Assembly (NCBI GenBank): GCA_018816555.1
Contig: JAHIVT010000032.1
Coordinates: forward strand, 1 to 64,000
Direction: 5' to 3'
Length of the DNA: 64,000 nucleotides
DNA from: Pseudomonadota bacterium
Lineage (GTDB): Bacteria > Desulfobacterota > Desulfobulbia > Desulfobulbales > SURF-16
Made by a program: the position numbers and the translations under genes. Below are positions 8,195-18,490 of the stretch, one piece after another. Position 1 is the first letter of the stretch; each line of letters opens with the position of its first letter. Under the pieces are notes generated by a model, which saw nothing but the letters and a program-made list of their open reading frames with translations, did no database searches and was not told the DNA's origin.

Positions 8195-9243
8195 TTTTTC
8201 TCCATCCTGGTCTTGAAGGTCTCCGGCTCACGGGAATAGCGGGTGGCCTCCCGCCAGTCAACATCCTTGTTAACACAGCGCTGCCTGAGGGATTCCTCAA
8301 AACTTACCATACCCAGACTTTTTCCCTTGCGGATCTCATCAATGATCTGGTTCTCCTTTCCCTGTCTGATCAGACTGGCCACGGACGGGGAATTCATCAG
8401 TATCTCCATCACCGAGGCCACCCCTTTGCCATCCGTGGTGGGAATCAGCACCTGATTGATCACCCCCAGCAGAGAACTTGAAAGCTGCATGCGGATAAAA
8501 TCCTGCTCATCCGAGGCAAACTCGGCAATAATTCTGGTAACAACCGCCGAGGCGGTTCTGGCATGCAGGGTGCCCAGCACCAGATGTCCTGTTTCAGCCG
8601 CCTTCAGGGCAATCCTGATGGTTTCCACGTCACGCATTTCCCCCACGACAATGACATCGGGATCATGGCGCATGGAGCAGCGCACCCCATCGGCAAAGGT
8701 AAAGACATCAACGCCGATCTCCCGCTGGGAAACGTTGCAGAGTTTATGTTGGTGAATAATTTCGATGGGATCTTCAATGGTAATGATATGCTTGTTGCAG
8801 TTGGAATTGATGTGGTCGATAAGGGTGGCCATGGTGGTGGTCTTGCCGCTGCCCGTGGGACCGGTGATGATAAACAGACCGCGGTCATGCACCATGGCCG
8901 CGCGCACCTCCTGGGGGATCTGCAGCTCATCAAGGCTGAACATGACATTGCGGAAATTGCGCATGACTATGCCGATGCCGCCTCTCTGCCGGAATACGGC
9001 GATGCGGAAACGATTATCCCCGAAATCATACCCAAAATCAGTATAGCCGTTTTTAGAAAGCTCCACCATGCAACGGGGTGGAGTCAGGGCCCGCATGACC
9101 CGTTCGATATCATCGGCGGTCAGCGGGTCTGCCTGCATGCGCACCATTCTGCCGCCGATCCTGAGAGTGGGGGGGATACCCTCGGACAGATGAATATCAT
9201 TGGCATTATGGCTTATGGCTACTTTAAAGAGCTTTTCAACCAT
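8191..9243 (-). CDS. pilT: type IV pilus retraction ATPase, PilT/PilU family
   Basis: 350 residues of the secretion NTPase family: Walker A GPTGSGKTTT, the Asp box around ITIEDPIE, the Walker B region with GEMRDVETI, and the His box LGTLHA. The N-terminal PAS-like part (NDIHLSEGIPPTLRIGG) is the PilT type, which powers pilus retraction and twitching motility at the inner membrane. The ATG at 9243 is chosen because GAGGAG stands 5 bases before it. A GTG two codons earlier is less well placed. It lies between pyrG and kdsA in one operon, an unusual position. PilU is the alternative name within this family. Confidence 0.88.
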   Translation of the reverse strand: MVEKLFKVAISHNANDIHLSEGIPPTLRIGGRMVRMQADPLTADDIERVMRALTPPRCMVELSKNGYTDFGYDFGDNRFRIAVFRQRGGIGIVMRNFRNVMFSLDELQIPQEVRAAMVHDRGLFIITGPTGSGKTTTMATLIDHINSNCNKHIITIEDPIEIIHQHKLCNVSQREIGVDVFTFADGVRCSMRHDPDVIVVGEMRDVETIRIALKAAETGHLVLGTLHARTASAVVTRIIAEFASDEQDFIRMQLSSSLLGVINQVLIPTTDGKGVASVMEILMNSPSVASLIRQGKENQIIDEIRKGKSLGMVSFEESLRQRCVNKDVDWREATRYSREPETFKTRMEKK

Positions 9244-9305
9244 AGACACTCCTCAACTCTCGATATGACACAATTAATCAGCAGTAACCCCGAATCAGCA
9301 GAACA

Positions 9306-10961
<1,656 letters not shown>

Positions 10962-11282
10962 GAAGCTCACTATATAGCAACTGCCGGCTATTTTCCAATA
11001 AAAAAAGCTGTTAAAAATCAAGAAAACAGACAACAATTTTGTAGGAAAAATCAGTAGTTTTTCCCTGATTACCAGGCAATTTCAGCGGTCGAAATTACGA
11101 AACCCCCTCCCCATGCCCATTGCAACTGCCCCAGACCTTGTTTTTACCTGGCCTATTCATCCCGCCGGCCCGGAACAAATCGTCCCCATGCTACATTTTT
11201 TTATCCTTCACTGCTTAACTGAAAAATGTTGAAGATCAGGATTTTTTTTGCACTCTTCAGCAATTTCGGGTTATCTGTTGTC
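10962..11282. other. divergent intergenic region, no gene seen
   Basis: This stretch separates the minus-strand pyrG operon from the plus-strand cytochrome gene, so it must hold promoters for both. I see no clear sigma-70 pair, riboswitch or terminator. Confidence 0.4.
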
Positions 11283-12785
11283 ATGATCCTACGTCTCCTA
11301 TTCTGCATACTCATCATCTGCACCGGTTGCAGCAAGGATGAGCCCAAAGAGGAAAATCAGCCTCCTGCGGCGGCCGCCGCTGCCCACGACTATTCCTGCC
11401 CGGACTGCCATCAGGTTGAGCTGGACAGCCGGCATATTGACATAGCCTGCATTGACTGCCATAACGGCAGCGCCAGTGCCTCCTCAAAGGAAGCGGCTCA
11501 CCAGAAACTGGACAGCCAGCCGGCCCATCCCCTGCATCTTGACCGAACCTGCGGCACCTGCCACAAGGAGCAGCTTGACCGGGCCGCCAAGTCCCTCCAC
11601 TTCACCCTGAAAAAGGAGATCAATGCCGTGCGGCGTGCCTTCGGTGCCGGAGAGGACCTGGCATCACTGGTGGACATTGCCCAGCAGGAGGAAATAGGCA
11701 GCCCAATGGACCTGGTGGATGACATGCTCAGGCGCCGCTGCCTGCGCTGCCACCTCTATTACAGCGGCGATAACTATCCGGAAACCCGGCACGCTACCGG
11801 GTGCGCGGCATGTCACATGGAGTTTGCCCAGGGCAAACCGGTTTCCCATGCCTTCATCAAATCTCCGCCTGATAGCCAGTGCCTGCATTGCCATTACGGC
11901 AACTTTGTCGGCGCAGATTATGCCGGCCGCTTTGAGCACGACTTTCACTGGGATTACCGCACCCCTTACACCAAGCTGGGCGAACCGACGCGGCCCTACG
12001 GGGTGGAATATCACCAACTCTCCCTGGACGTGCACAACCAGGCCGGGCTTGCCTGTATTGACTGTCATAGTGGAACGGAGCTGATGGGGGATAGCAAGGA
12101 AAGCATCACCTGCGCAGCCTGCCACCTTTGGCAGCAGGGTGACAAAATCCCGCTGGACAACCTCAAGGACGAAGGCGGCTCTCTCATGCTGACCTGCCGC
12201 CTGAGCGGCAAGAGGCTCAAAGTGCCGCCGCTGCGTCACCCGGCCCATGCAACGTACCGCAACAAGGCTGACTGCGCGGTCTGCCATGCCCAATGGACCT
12301 TCACCGATGAGGGCACCCACCTCTTCCGGATTGACACCGATGAGTTCACCCCCTGGGCCGCCCTGTATGTCCAGGAAAGTTCCGAGGTGGAAGACCAGGT
12401 GACCACCTCGCTGTACGGCAATGACACCTATGAGTATGTATTCATGAGCGACAAGATCACCGGTGAACTCTATTCAGGCATCTGGATGAAAGGCTATGAA
12501 ATGAGGCGCTGGGAATTTCCCATTATCTGCAGGGATGAACAGGGCATGCTGCGCATCTGCCGTCCCCTGCTCAACCTGCATCTCACCTTTGTCAACGAAA
12601 ACGAGGAACTGGTCTTTGATGCCCTTGCCCCGGACAGCGGCCCTGCCATGGGACTCATGCCTTACACCCCGCATACCATCGGCAAGGCCGGCGCCTTTTT
12701 CAAGGACAGACTCAAAGAGAACCTTGAGCTGCTCAAGGAACCGCTCAATATGAAAAAAAATCAACAACCAAATCCGAAACCATGA
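11283..12785 (+). CDS. nine-heme c-type cytochrome lipoprotein
   Basis: Nine CxxCH heme-attachment motifs are present (CPDCH, CIDCH, CGTCH, CLRCH, CAACH, CLHCH, CIDCH, CAACH, CAVCH), all within the first two thirds. The last third has no heme and looks like a beta-rich domain. With the start at 11283 the signal peptide ends in IICTGC, a lipobox variant, so the mature protein would be a lipoprotein anchored on the periplasmic side. An upstream in-frame ATG at 11226 would bury the lipobox in a longer N-terminus. It probably carries electrons in the periplasm. Partners are not visible. Its stop overlaps the start of the RlpA gene by four bases. Confidence 0.85.
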   Translation: MILRLLFCILIICTGCSKDEPKEENQPPAAAAAAHDYSCPDCHQVELDSRHIDIACIDCHNGSASASSKEAAHQKLDSQPAHPLHLDRTCGTCHKEQLDRAAKSLHFTLKKEINAVRRAFGAGEDLASLVDIAQQEEIGSPMDLVDDMLRRRCLRCHLYYSGDNYPETRHATGCAACHMEFAQGKPVSHAFIKSPPDSQCLHCHYGNFVGADYAGRFEHDFHWDYRTPYTKLGEPTRPYGVEYHQLSLDVHNQAGLACIDCHSGTELMGDSKESITCAACHLWQQGDKIPLDNLKDEGGSLMLTCRLSGKRLKVPPLRHPAHATYRNKADCAVCHAQWTFTDEGTHLFRIDTDEFTPWAALYVQESSEVEDQVTTSLYGNDTYEYVFMSDKITGELYSGIWMKGYEMRRWEFPIICRDEQGMLRICRPLLNLHLTFVNENEELVFDALAPDSGPAMGLMPYTPHTIGKAGAFFKDRLKENLELLKEPLNMKKNQQPNPKP

Positions 12786-13540
12786 AGCTTTATCTCCTTC
12801 CTCTCCTTTTTGTCCTGCTGCTGCTCCACGGCTGCGCCACCAAAACGGCACCCCCGCCGCCGCCTCCCGGCCTGCCCGGCGCCATCCCGCCCACTCAGCG
12901 GCCATACAAGATCATGGGCAAGACCTACTACCCCCTCCCGAGCTCCGAAGGCTATGAGGAAAAGGGCATTGCCTCCTGGTACGGCAGCCAGTTCCATGGC
13001 CGTAAGACCTCCAACGGCGAGGTATACGACATGTATGAAGAGACAGCGGCCCACAAGACCCTGCCCATGAATACCCAGGTGCTGGTGCAAAATCTGGAGA
13101 ACGGCAGAGAGATGGCGGTCAGGATCAATGACCGGGGCCCCTTTGTCAAAGACAGGATCATTGATCTCAGCCTGACAGCGGCCCGTAAACTGGGCATTGT
13201 CGACCGGGGCACGGCAAAGGTCAAAGTGACTGCGCTTGGAGAAGCAAGGACGTACCGGCAGGGCAACCGGGAGGTCGCCCGCTTTCTGCCCCACCAGGAT
13301 TTCCAGCATGGCGATTTCTATGTGCAGATAGGCTCTTTCACCAACAAGAATAATGCCATGCGCCTGCAGGACAAAATGAAAAAGCAGGGCAACACTGTCG
13401 TCATGACCCAGTTCGGCCGCGGCGACAGCCGCTTTTACCGGATCCAGGTCCATGCCGGCTCAACGCTGACTGTGGCCAAGAATATGGAAAAAGAGTTCAA
13501 CGGCAACGGCTATCCCGACGCCTTTGTTGTAGCGCGGTGA
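12782..13540 (+). CDS. rlpA: septal ring lytic transglycosylase RlpA, lipoprotein
   Basis: 252 residues. The lipobox LLLLHGC lies about 17 residues in. A proline-rich linker is followed by the double-psi barrel domain: GIASWYGSQFHGRKTSNGEVYDM, then AHKTLPMNTQVLVQNL and VRINDRGPFVKDRIIDLS with the catalytic-site Asp. The last 75 residues form a SPOR domain (FYVQIGSFTNKNNAMRLQDKM), which binds glycan strands stripped of stem peptides at the division site. The enzyme cleaves such strands. It starts inside the end of the nine-heme cytochrome gene, so the two are translationally coupled. Confidence 0.9.
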   Translation: MKLYLLPLLFVLLLLHGCATKTAPPPPPPGLPGAIPPTQRPYKIMGKTYYPLPSSEGYEEKGIASWYGSQFHGRKTSNGEVYDMYEETAAHKTLPMNTQVLVQNLENGREMAVRINDRGPFVKDRIIDLSLTAARKLGIVDRGTAKVKVTALGEARTYRQGNREVARFLPHQDFQHGDFYVQIGSFTNKNNAMRLQDKMKKQGNTVVMTQFGRGDSRFYRIQVHAGSTLTVAKNMEKEFNGNGYPDAFVVAR

Positions 13541-13788
13541 GCGGGTTTCCGGTAAGATGAAACACACTAGCTGCCGGACACATATTGCAGCCCTGCCAAC
13601 CTTTGATCAGTTACCCACGGCCATTTTCCCTTATCTCAGTGCTGGGCTTTACATGATGGGAAATGGGCTGGTCAGCCATCCGGAAATGTTCGATGACTTC
13701 GCTGAATTCGAGTTTGCGGAAGTTGGCCGTGACGGGATCACAAGACGATATAGTTGAATCTCAAGACACTTTTCCTCCGAGGTGCTTC

Positions 13789-14946
13789 ATGCTTAAGACT
13801 CTCACCCTGAAAGACTTCACCGCCTTTGCGGAAGCGGAATTAGAGTTCTGCCCAGGCCTCAATGTGGTAGTCGGCCAAAACGGGACAGGCAAGACAAAAC
13901 TCCTGAAGGCAGCTTATCTGCTAAACCGCGCCTGGCCCGATCTGATGCTACCCCAGCGCCCGCTCACCAGGAAACGCGCCGAGGAATATTTTGCCGGACG
14001 TATCATGAACCTTTTTCAACCCATCACCTTGGCCAACCTGATCCGGCATGGCAGTCCAGGGCCATGTCGGATTGCTGGCAGAGTTGATGGCTTATTGCCA
14101 ACAGTTGTTTCATCAGGATTTTCCGCAGCAGAACTAAAAGAACTTCTGGCCCAGTTTCCCTTTGGCTGCCTCACCGAGCCACTTTACTGGAATCTTACAA
14201 TTCAACCTGAACAGGATGTGACCTTAACTGACACCAACGTCAAACTTGATGCGGCAGAGATCCCCGACACAGCGGCTATCAATACTTATGTGCCGAAGTC
14301 ATTGTTTCTGCCCACCAAGGAAATCGTCTCCATGTTCGAAGGGTTGCTTGCCTTGACTTTAAAATATGAAATCAAGTTGGACGACACCTATAAAGATTTG
14401 CTTGCTTCCATGTGGTTGCCGGAACTTTCTCAACCTCCCCGGCTTCTGGTGGGTGTGCTGGAGAAACTAGAAAAGGAACTCGGCGGCAGACTGGAGCTTG
14501 CCAAGGGCAGGCTGATTTTTGTCGGCAGCGATGGAACGCGGACTGAAGGCCCCCTGATGGCCGAGGGTTTTGCGAAACTCGCCACCCTCCTTTTTCTCTT
14601 CCAGCGCGGTGTGCTTTCCGAGAAGGGAGAGACACTCTTCTGGGACGAACCGGAAGCCAATCTCAACCCGACATATATCCGCATGGTGGCCTCTGCGCTG
14701 GTCTGGCTGGCCAAAGACGGGCTGCAGGTGGTGATCGCCACCCATAACCTCTTTCTGCTGCGGGAAATTGAGGTAGTCTGCCGCAAGCCAGAGTACCTTG
14801 ATGTTCCGCAACGTTATTTCGCCTTATCTCCCGGCGAAAAGGGCGTGGTTGTCAGTCAGGGGAAAACCATTGAACAGGTTGACCCTCTTCCTCTGCTTGA
14901 TGAGGATCTGGCTCAGTCAGACCGGTACATGGAGACCCTTGAATGA
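13789..14946 (+). CDS. AAA/ABC-class ATPase, possible defence component
   Basis: 385 residues related to the OLD/RecF-type single-domain ATPases (AAA_15/AAA_21 group). Walker A is GQNGTGKT at residues 29-36, Walker B is ETLFWDEPEANLNP near residue 283, and the switch His is in ATHNLFLL near residue 318. The canonical ABC signature is replaced by a weaker EGFAKLATLLFLF stretch. The ATG at 13789 has a good ribosome site (GAGGTG) and places the first strand (LKTLTLKDFTAF) at the N-terminus, as in relatives. An upstream in-frame start is rejected. Its stop overlaps the start of a nuclease-like gene, so both products are probably made together. Confidence 0.75.
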   Translation: MLKTLTLKDFTAFAEAELEFCPGLNVVVGQNGTGKTKLLKAAYLLNRAWPDLMLPQRPLTRKRAEEYFAGRIMNLFQPITLANLIRHGSPGPCRIAGRVDGLLPTVVSSGFSAAELKELLAQFPFGCLTEPLYWNLTIQPEQDVTLTDTNVKLDAAEIPDTAAINTYVPKSLFLPTKEIVSMFEGLLALTLKYEIKLDDTYKDLLASMWLPELSQPPRLLVGVLEKLEKELGGRLELAKGRLIFVGSDGTRTEGPLMAEGFAKLATLLFLFQRGVLSEKGETLFWDEPEANLNPTYIRMVASALVWLAKDGLQVVIATHNLFLLREIEVVCRKPEYLDVPQRYFALSPGEKGVVVSQGKTIEQVDPLPLLDEDLAQSDRYMETLE

Positions 14947-15482
14947 CCACCATTCTTGATGAAAAAAGTCTGCGCTTCCTCTTTCAGGAAGGATGGCGAG
15001 TCTTGAAATATGATGATTCGTCTTTCCACCGCAATCAATTTCAGGCATTTGCCGGTGGATCAAAGGCTGTTGATTTTGTAGCTGTATCGGCTGACGACAA
15101 AGAGGTATGGCTGATTGAGGTAAAGGATTACCGGCAGCAACCGAGGGCAAAGTCTGTTTCCGTTTTTGACGAGGTCGCGGCCAAGGTGCGCGCAACACTG
15201 GCCGGGCTTGCCACGGCGAGGGTCCGAGCCAATGATACCGATGAATGCGAATTTGCCGACCTTGCCATGCATGGCAGCAGGATTCGGGTGGCGTTGCATC
15301 TTGAGCAGCCTCAAAAAACGAGCCGCCTGCGTCCGCAGGTAATCGATCCTGCCTCATCCTATCAAAAGATGCGGCAGGCCATGAGGGCTGTTGACCCGCA
15401 TGCCATCTGTTGCGGCCACGGGGTAAAGGAGTTTGCTCTGCCATGGACGGTGGAACGAATTGCTCCGGCATCATCTGGCTGA
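14943..15482 (+). CDS. PD-(D/E)xK-like protein paired with the ATPase
   Basis: 179 residues, family not recognised. The central part reads KAVDFVAVSADDKEVWLIEVKDYR. Asp44, Glu59 and Lys61 in two adjacent strands match the D, ExK catalytic pattern of restriction-endonuclease-fold enzymes, and a conserved-looking Gln/Asn-rich helix precedes them. No signal peptide or membrane segment is seen. The ATG overlaps the ATPase stop by four bases. The nuclease activity is inferred from the motif alone. The protein may instead only bind DNA or regulate the ATPase. Confidence 0.55.
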   Translation: MTTILDEKSLRFLFQEGWRVLKYDDSSFHRNQFQAFAGGSKAVDFVAVSADDKEVWLIEVKDYRQQPRAKSVSVFDEVAAKVRATLAGLATARVRANDTDECEFADLAMHGSRIRVALHLEQPQKTSRLRPQVIDPASSYQKMRQAMRAVDPHAICCGHGVKEFALPWTVERIAPASSG

Positions 15483-15513
15483 ATATTTATATTATGATCA
15501 TAGGTTGCCCTAA

Positions 15514-15555
15514 TTCTGTCTCCTGACTCCTAACTTCTGGCTTCTGGCCTCTGTT
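15514..15555. repeat. six degenerate 7-bp tandem repeats
   Basis: Six consecutive heptamers (unit close to TCCTGAC) run up to the base before the dinB start region. They replace any recognisable ribosome-binding site there. Confidence 0.7.
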
Positions 15556-15556
15556 T

Positions 15557-16729
15557 ATGACCCGTGATATCATCCATCTGGACATGGACGCCTTTTATGC
15601 CTCGGTTGAGGTACTGGACAACCCGGAGTTGAAAGGCCTGCCGGTGATTGTCGGCGGCAGTTCCGACCGGGGGGTGGTGTCCGCCGCCTCCTATGAGGCC
15701 AGGGCTTACGGCGTGCATTCCGCCCTGGCCATCGTGGTTGCCCGCAGGCGCTGCCCCCAGGGGATTTTCCGGCCGGTGCGCATGTCCCGCTACCATGAGG
15801 TATCAGAGCAGGTCATGGCCATCTTCCGCCATTATACGCCCAGAGTGGAGCAGATCTCGGTGGATGAGGCCTTCCTTGATGTCACCGGCTGCCAGGGGCT
15901 TTTCGGGTCCGCGCAGGAGATTGCCGAGATGATCCGCAAACGGGTCAGAGAGGAAATCGGCCTGACGGTTTCAGCCGGGGTGGCCGGCTGCAAGCTGGTG
16001 GCCAAAATCGCCTCGGATGTCAACAAACCGGACGGCCTGACTATTGTTCCCCACGGACGGGAAGCAGAATTCCTCGCGCCCCTGCCCATCAAGTGCATGT
16101 GGGGGGTGGGTAAAAAAACCCTGCCTGACCTCCACCTGCTCGGCGTGCAGACCATCGGCGATCTTACCCGTTTTACCCTTGATTTTCTGGAGAAAAAATT
16201 CGGCAAACACGGCCGTCACATGTATTTCTGCGCCAGGGGCATTGATGAGCGCCAGGTGGAATGCGACCACTGCACCAAGTCCATCGGCAACGAGGAAACC
16301 TTTGATCGGGACGTGACCGATCTGCAGGAAATCCGCAAAGAACTGCTGCGCCTGGCAACCAAGGTGGGAGAACGACTGCGCCGTCACCACTTCAGCGGCC
16401 GGGCCATCACCCTGAAAATAAAATACCATGATTTCATCTCGATCAGCCGCTCCATGACCCTGAACCAGCCGACCAACGACTCCCGCGAGCTTTACCAGGC
16501 CGTGCTCAGCCTCCTGCCCAAAACCCTGGCCGGGGCCAAACCGGTGCGCCTGGTGGGTATTGCCGTGGACAAGCTGCAGGAAGATTCCCTGCCCCGGCAG
16601 CTTGATCTGTTCAATAGTAAAAAAACAGACCGCCAGGAATTAAATAAAGCCCTTGACCGGATCAATACCCGCTTCGGCTCCCATACCATCAAACCGGCAA
16701 CGCTTACCGACGAGTCATCCGAACCCTGA
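15557..16729 (+). CDS. dinB: DNA polymerase IV
   Basis: Y-family translesion polymerase, 390 residues. Palm motifs: IIHLDMDAFYASVE with the first metal-binding Asp, and ISVDEAFLDVTG with the second catalytic Asp-Glu pair. The steric-gate region and the YEARAYGV segment fit DinB. The thumb shows GVGKKTLPDLHLLGVQTIGDL (helix-hairpin-helix), and the little-finger domain follows. The very C-terminus lacks an obvious beta-clamp QLxLF pentapeptide at the end, but PRQLDLF lies about 40 residues before it and would serve. Bypasses DNA lesions with low fidelity. It follows the ATPase/nuclease-like pair after 74 bases. Confidence 0.93.
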   Translation: MTRDIIHLDMDAFYASVEVLDNPELKGLPVIVGGSSDRGVVSAASYEARAYGVHSALAIVVARRRCPQGIFRPVRMSRYHEVSEQVMAIFRHYTPRVEQISVDEAFLDVTGCQGLFGSAQEIAEMIRKRVREEIGLTVSAGVAGCKLVAKIASDVNKPDGLTIVPHGREAEFLAPLPIKCMWGVGKKTLPDLHLLGVQTIGDLTRFTLDFLEKKFGKHGRHMYFCARGIDERQVECDHCTKSIGNEETFDRDVTDLQEIRKELLRLATKVGERLRRHHFSGRAITLKIKYHDFISISRSMTLNQPTNDSRELYQAVLSLLPKTLAGAKPVRLVGIAVDKLQEDSLPRQLDLFNSKKTDRQELNKALDRINTRFGSHTIKPATLTDESSEP

Positions 16730-16763
16730 ACGACAAGCCTGGGAAAACCCCAGTGCCGTAGGG

Positions 16764-16779
16764 GCGGTTCGCGAACCGC
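16764..16779. other. 16-bp perfect palindrome
   Basis: GCGGTTCGCGAACCGC lies in the 130-base gap between convergent dinB and the lipase gene. No T-run follows. It may be a dispersed repetitive palindrome or a simple bidirectional stem. Confidence 0.5.
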
Positions 16780-16858
16780 TCCAAAACTTCCCCGACATCC
16801 GATACAACCCTGGAGATACAAGGGGTGCTCCCCCACGACGTAAACACAATCCACAATA

Positions 16859-17497
16859 TCAGAAACCGCCGGTGCGGATGAACTGCAGCACCAGGTCCGC
16901 CACCCGTTGGTTATGGTGGATGTCCAGATGGTTGTAAGGAAGAGTAATAAACTCCTTCTGCCCGGCAAAAGGAACGGAATCCACAGCCACCCTGCCGTCG
17001 TTTGCGTGCTTAAAAAATCTGCCGAACAGGATATTGTCCCGATTGCCGGCGATCACCCCTATCTCCGGCGGCGGGTTGTTCTGGGGCGGGGCTATGACCA
17101 TGCCACCGGGCAGGAAGGATTGAATGGGCTTAAAGACCTGCAGGGAGAACCTGAAATACCGCTGCGCGATCCCGGCAAGGTAGCTGCCGTTGTTCGGGGT
17201 GCCGATCAACACGCAGCGACCCAGGCCGGCAACCATGTTACGGGCCAGATACTGCCGGATAATCAGGCCGCCCATGCTGTGGCCGACAAAATGAATGCGG
17301 TCCCGGTGCCGGGGTTGCTGCTGCAGTTTTTCCGCCAACCGGGCGGTGCATTGGTCAAGGGAGCTGAAGATGGTGGGCAGGGTGGGCCGGAAGGTAGGGT
17401 AACCGTTTTTTTGAAAATATGCGGCAAGATATGCCATATCCCGCCTGGTGCGAAAAAAACCATGCACCAGCACGATCAATTCATTTTGCCTTTCCAT
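16859..17497 (-). CDS. alpha/beta-hydrolase, lipase-like
   Basis: 212 residues with the alpha/beta-hydrolase order: the oxyanion segment LVHGFFRT, the nucleophile elbow GHSMGG (catalytic Ser), a probable Asp in the NDGRVAVDS stretch, and a closing His in NHLDIHH. No signal peptide, so it probably acts in the cytoplasm. Length and motifs resemble bacterial esterases of the lipase-2/PGAP1-like type. The substrate is unknown. The ywbE-type gene lies just upstream on the same strand, 41 bases away. Confidence 0.8.
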   Translation of the reverse strand: MERQNELIVLVHGFFRTRRDMAYLAAYFQKNGYPTFRPTLPTIFSSLDQCTARLAEKLQQQPRHRDRIHFVGHSMGGLIIRQYLARNMVAGLGRCVLIGTPNNGSYLAGIAQRYFRFSLQVFKPIQSFLPGGMVIAPPQNNPPPEIGVIAGNRDNILFGRFFKHANDGRVAVDSVPFAGQKEFITLPYNHLDIHHNQRVADLVLQFIRTGGF

Positions 17498-17538
17498 GGA
17501 TTTTCACCACTCAGCGCGGCCAGCAGGACAGCCGATTT

Positions 17539-17760
17539 TCACTTTTTGACTTCCTTGACGCGCCCGACTTCACCGCTTTCCAGCCGGACCTTGATGCCAT
17601 GGGGATGGGTGGCTGATTTCGTTAGAATATCCTGCACAATCCCTTCGGTCAGTCGGCCTGAACGCTGATCCTGCTTCAAGACGATCATTACCCTGAGTCC
17701 ATTTTCTATCTCGCTCCGATGAGGAATTCGATTTTTTTCTTTTACGTTTTCACTGGTCAT
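17539..17760 (-). CDS. YwbE family protein
   Basis: 73 residues. The segment IVLKQDQRSGRLTEGIVQDILT, followed by HPHGIKVRLESGEVGRVKEV, is the diagnostic core of the YwbE (DUF2196) family, small proteins of about 65 residues that are found in many bacteria and archaea. The fold is expected to be an all-beta barrel. The function is not established. The lipase-like gene lies downstream. Confidence 0.88.
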   Translation of the reverse strand: MTSENVKEKNRIPHRSEIENGLRVMIVLKQDQRSGRLTEGIVQDILTKSATHPHGIKVRLESGEVGRVKEVKK

Positions 17761-18077
17761 AGTATCTCGTCAATGCCGTTCACTTTTTTACTCCGCCCAA
17801 TCAGGCAATTTCACCGTACCCGGCAGTCTGCCTGAAACAAGATGCGATCATCCAAATACCATACCACGAATAAAGCCAAACCTCGACAGCTGTCGCCTTG
17901 GGGAAACAGCGGAGGAAGCAACCTGTCTGCTTTTACCAACACCTTGCTGCAAAAGGGCAGGCAGGGGAAAATAGTATTGCCGTTTTCCTGTTAAATGCAC
18001 TTGCACCGACCCTGCCGACATATTATAAACCATGAACATACGCCCCCTTCAAAAATCCCAACTAAAGGAGTAAGAGT
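17761..18077. other. divergent intergenic region, no gene seen
   Basis: It separates the YwbE gene from the PA2779-type gene. It contains GC-rich dyads around 17880-17965 that could be an RNA leader, but they match no riboswitch consensus I know. A good ribosome site (AAAGGAG) for the downstream gene stands at its right end. Confidence 0.4.
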
Positions 18078-18485
18078 ATGCAGCGACGGTTCATGAAATC
18101 CATCAGTTTTTTTCTCATCTTTTCCTTCATGTTACTTGATTTTACCGTACAGAAGGCCAAAGCCGAAATGATCGACACCGGCAGCATCGTCACCATGGCT
18201 AAGCAGGAAAACACCCGGGCCCGGGTCATATCCTTTCTGGAGAGGCAGGATGTGCAGCAGGCCATGGAACTGCAGGGTGTTGCCGCTGAGGAAGCCAGGC
18301 AGCGGGTTGCCGCCCTGTCCGATGCCGAGTTGATGCAGATCGCCCAGGCCATGGATCAACTGCCCGCCGGCGGTGACGGCTTAGGCGCGATTATCGGCGC
18401 CGCGCTCCTGATCTTTATCGTCCTGCTCATCACCGATATTGCCGGGCTGACCCACGTCTTCTCCTTTGTCAATCACCGCAGATAA
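18078..18485 (+). CDS. PA2779 family protein
   Basis: 135 residues: a signal peptide (about 1-29, ending AKAE), a helical middle (ARVISFLERQDVQQAMELQGVAAEEARQRVAALSDAELMQIAQAMD) and a C-terminal membrane segment (about 103-123, starting GAIIGAALLIFIVLL). This matches the small exported PA2779-type proteins, which are of unknown function and normally precede a C39-like peptidase with TPR repeats. That partner is next, 5 bases downstream. A strong ribosome site is present. Confidence 0.85.
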   Translation: MQRRFMKSISFFLIFSFMLLDFTVQKAKAEMIDTGSIVTMAKQENTRARVISFLERQDVQQAMELQGVAAEEARQRVAALSDAELMQIAQAMDQLPAGGDGLGAIIGAALLIFIVLLITDIAGLTHVFSFVNHRR

Positions 18486-18490
18486 CAACC

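Noticed and set aside
13557..13757. 66-residue frame between rlpA and the ATPase gene, containing HPEMFDDFAEFEF
   Set aside because: It has no recognised family or firm ribosome site and ends only about 30 bases before the ATPase start. The composition is protein-like only in part. A small antitoxin is conceivable but unsupported.
17840..17965. Structured leader resembling a second c-di-GMP riboswitch
   Set aside because: It has AAAGCCAAACC and nearby dyads, but lacks the ACGCAAAGCC-type core that the copy at 45364-45450 shows.
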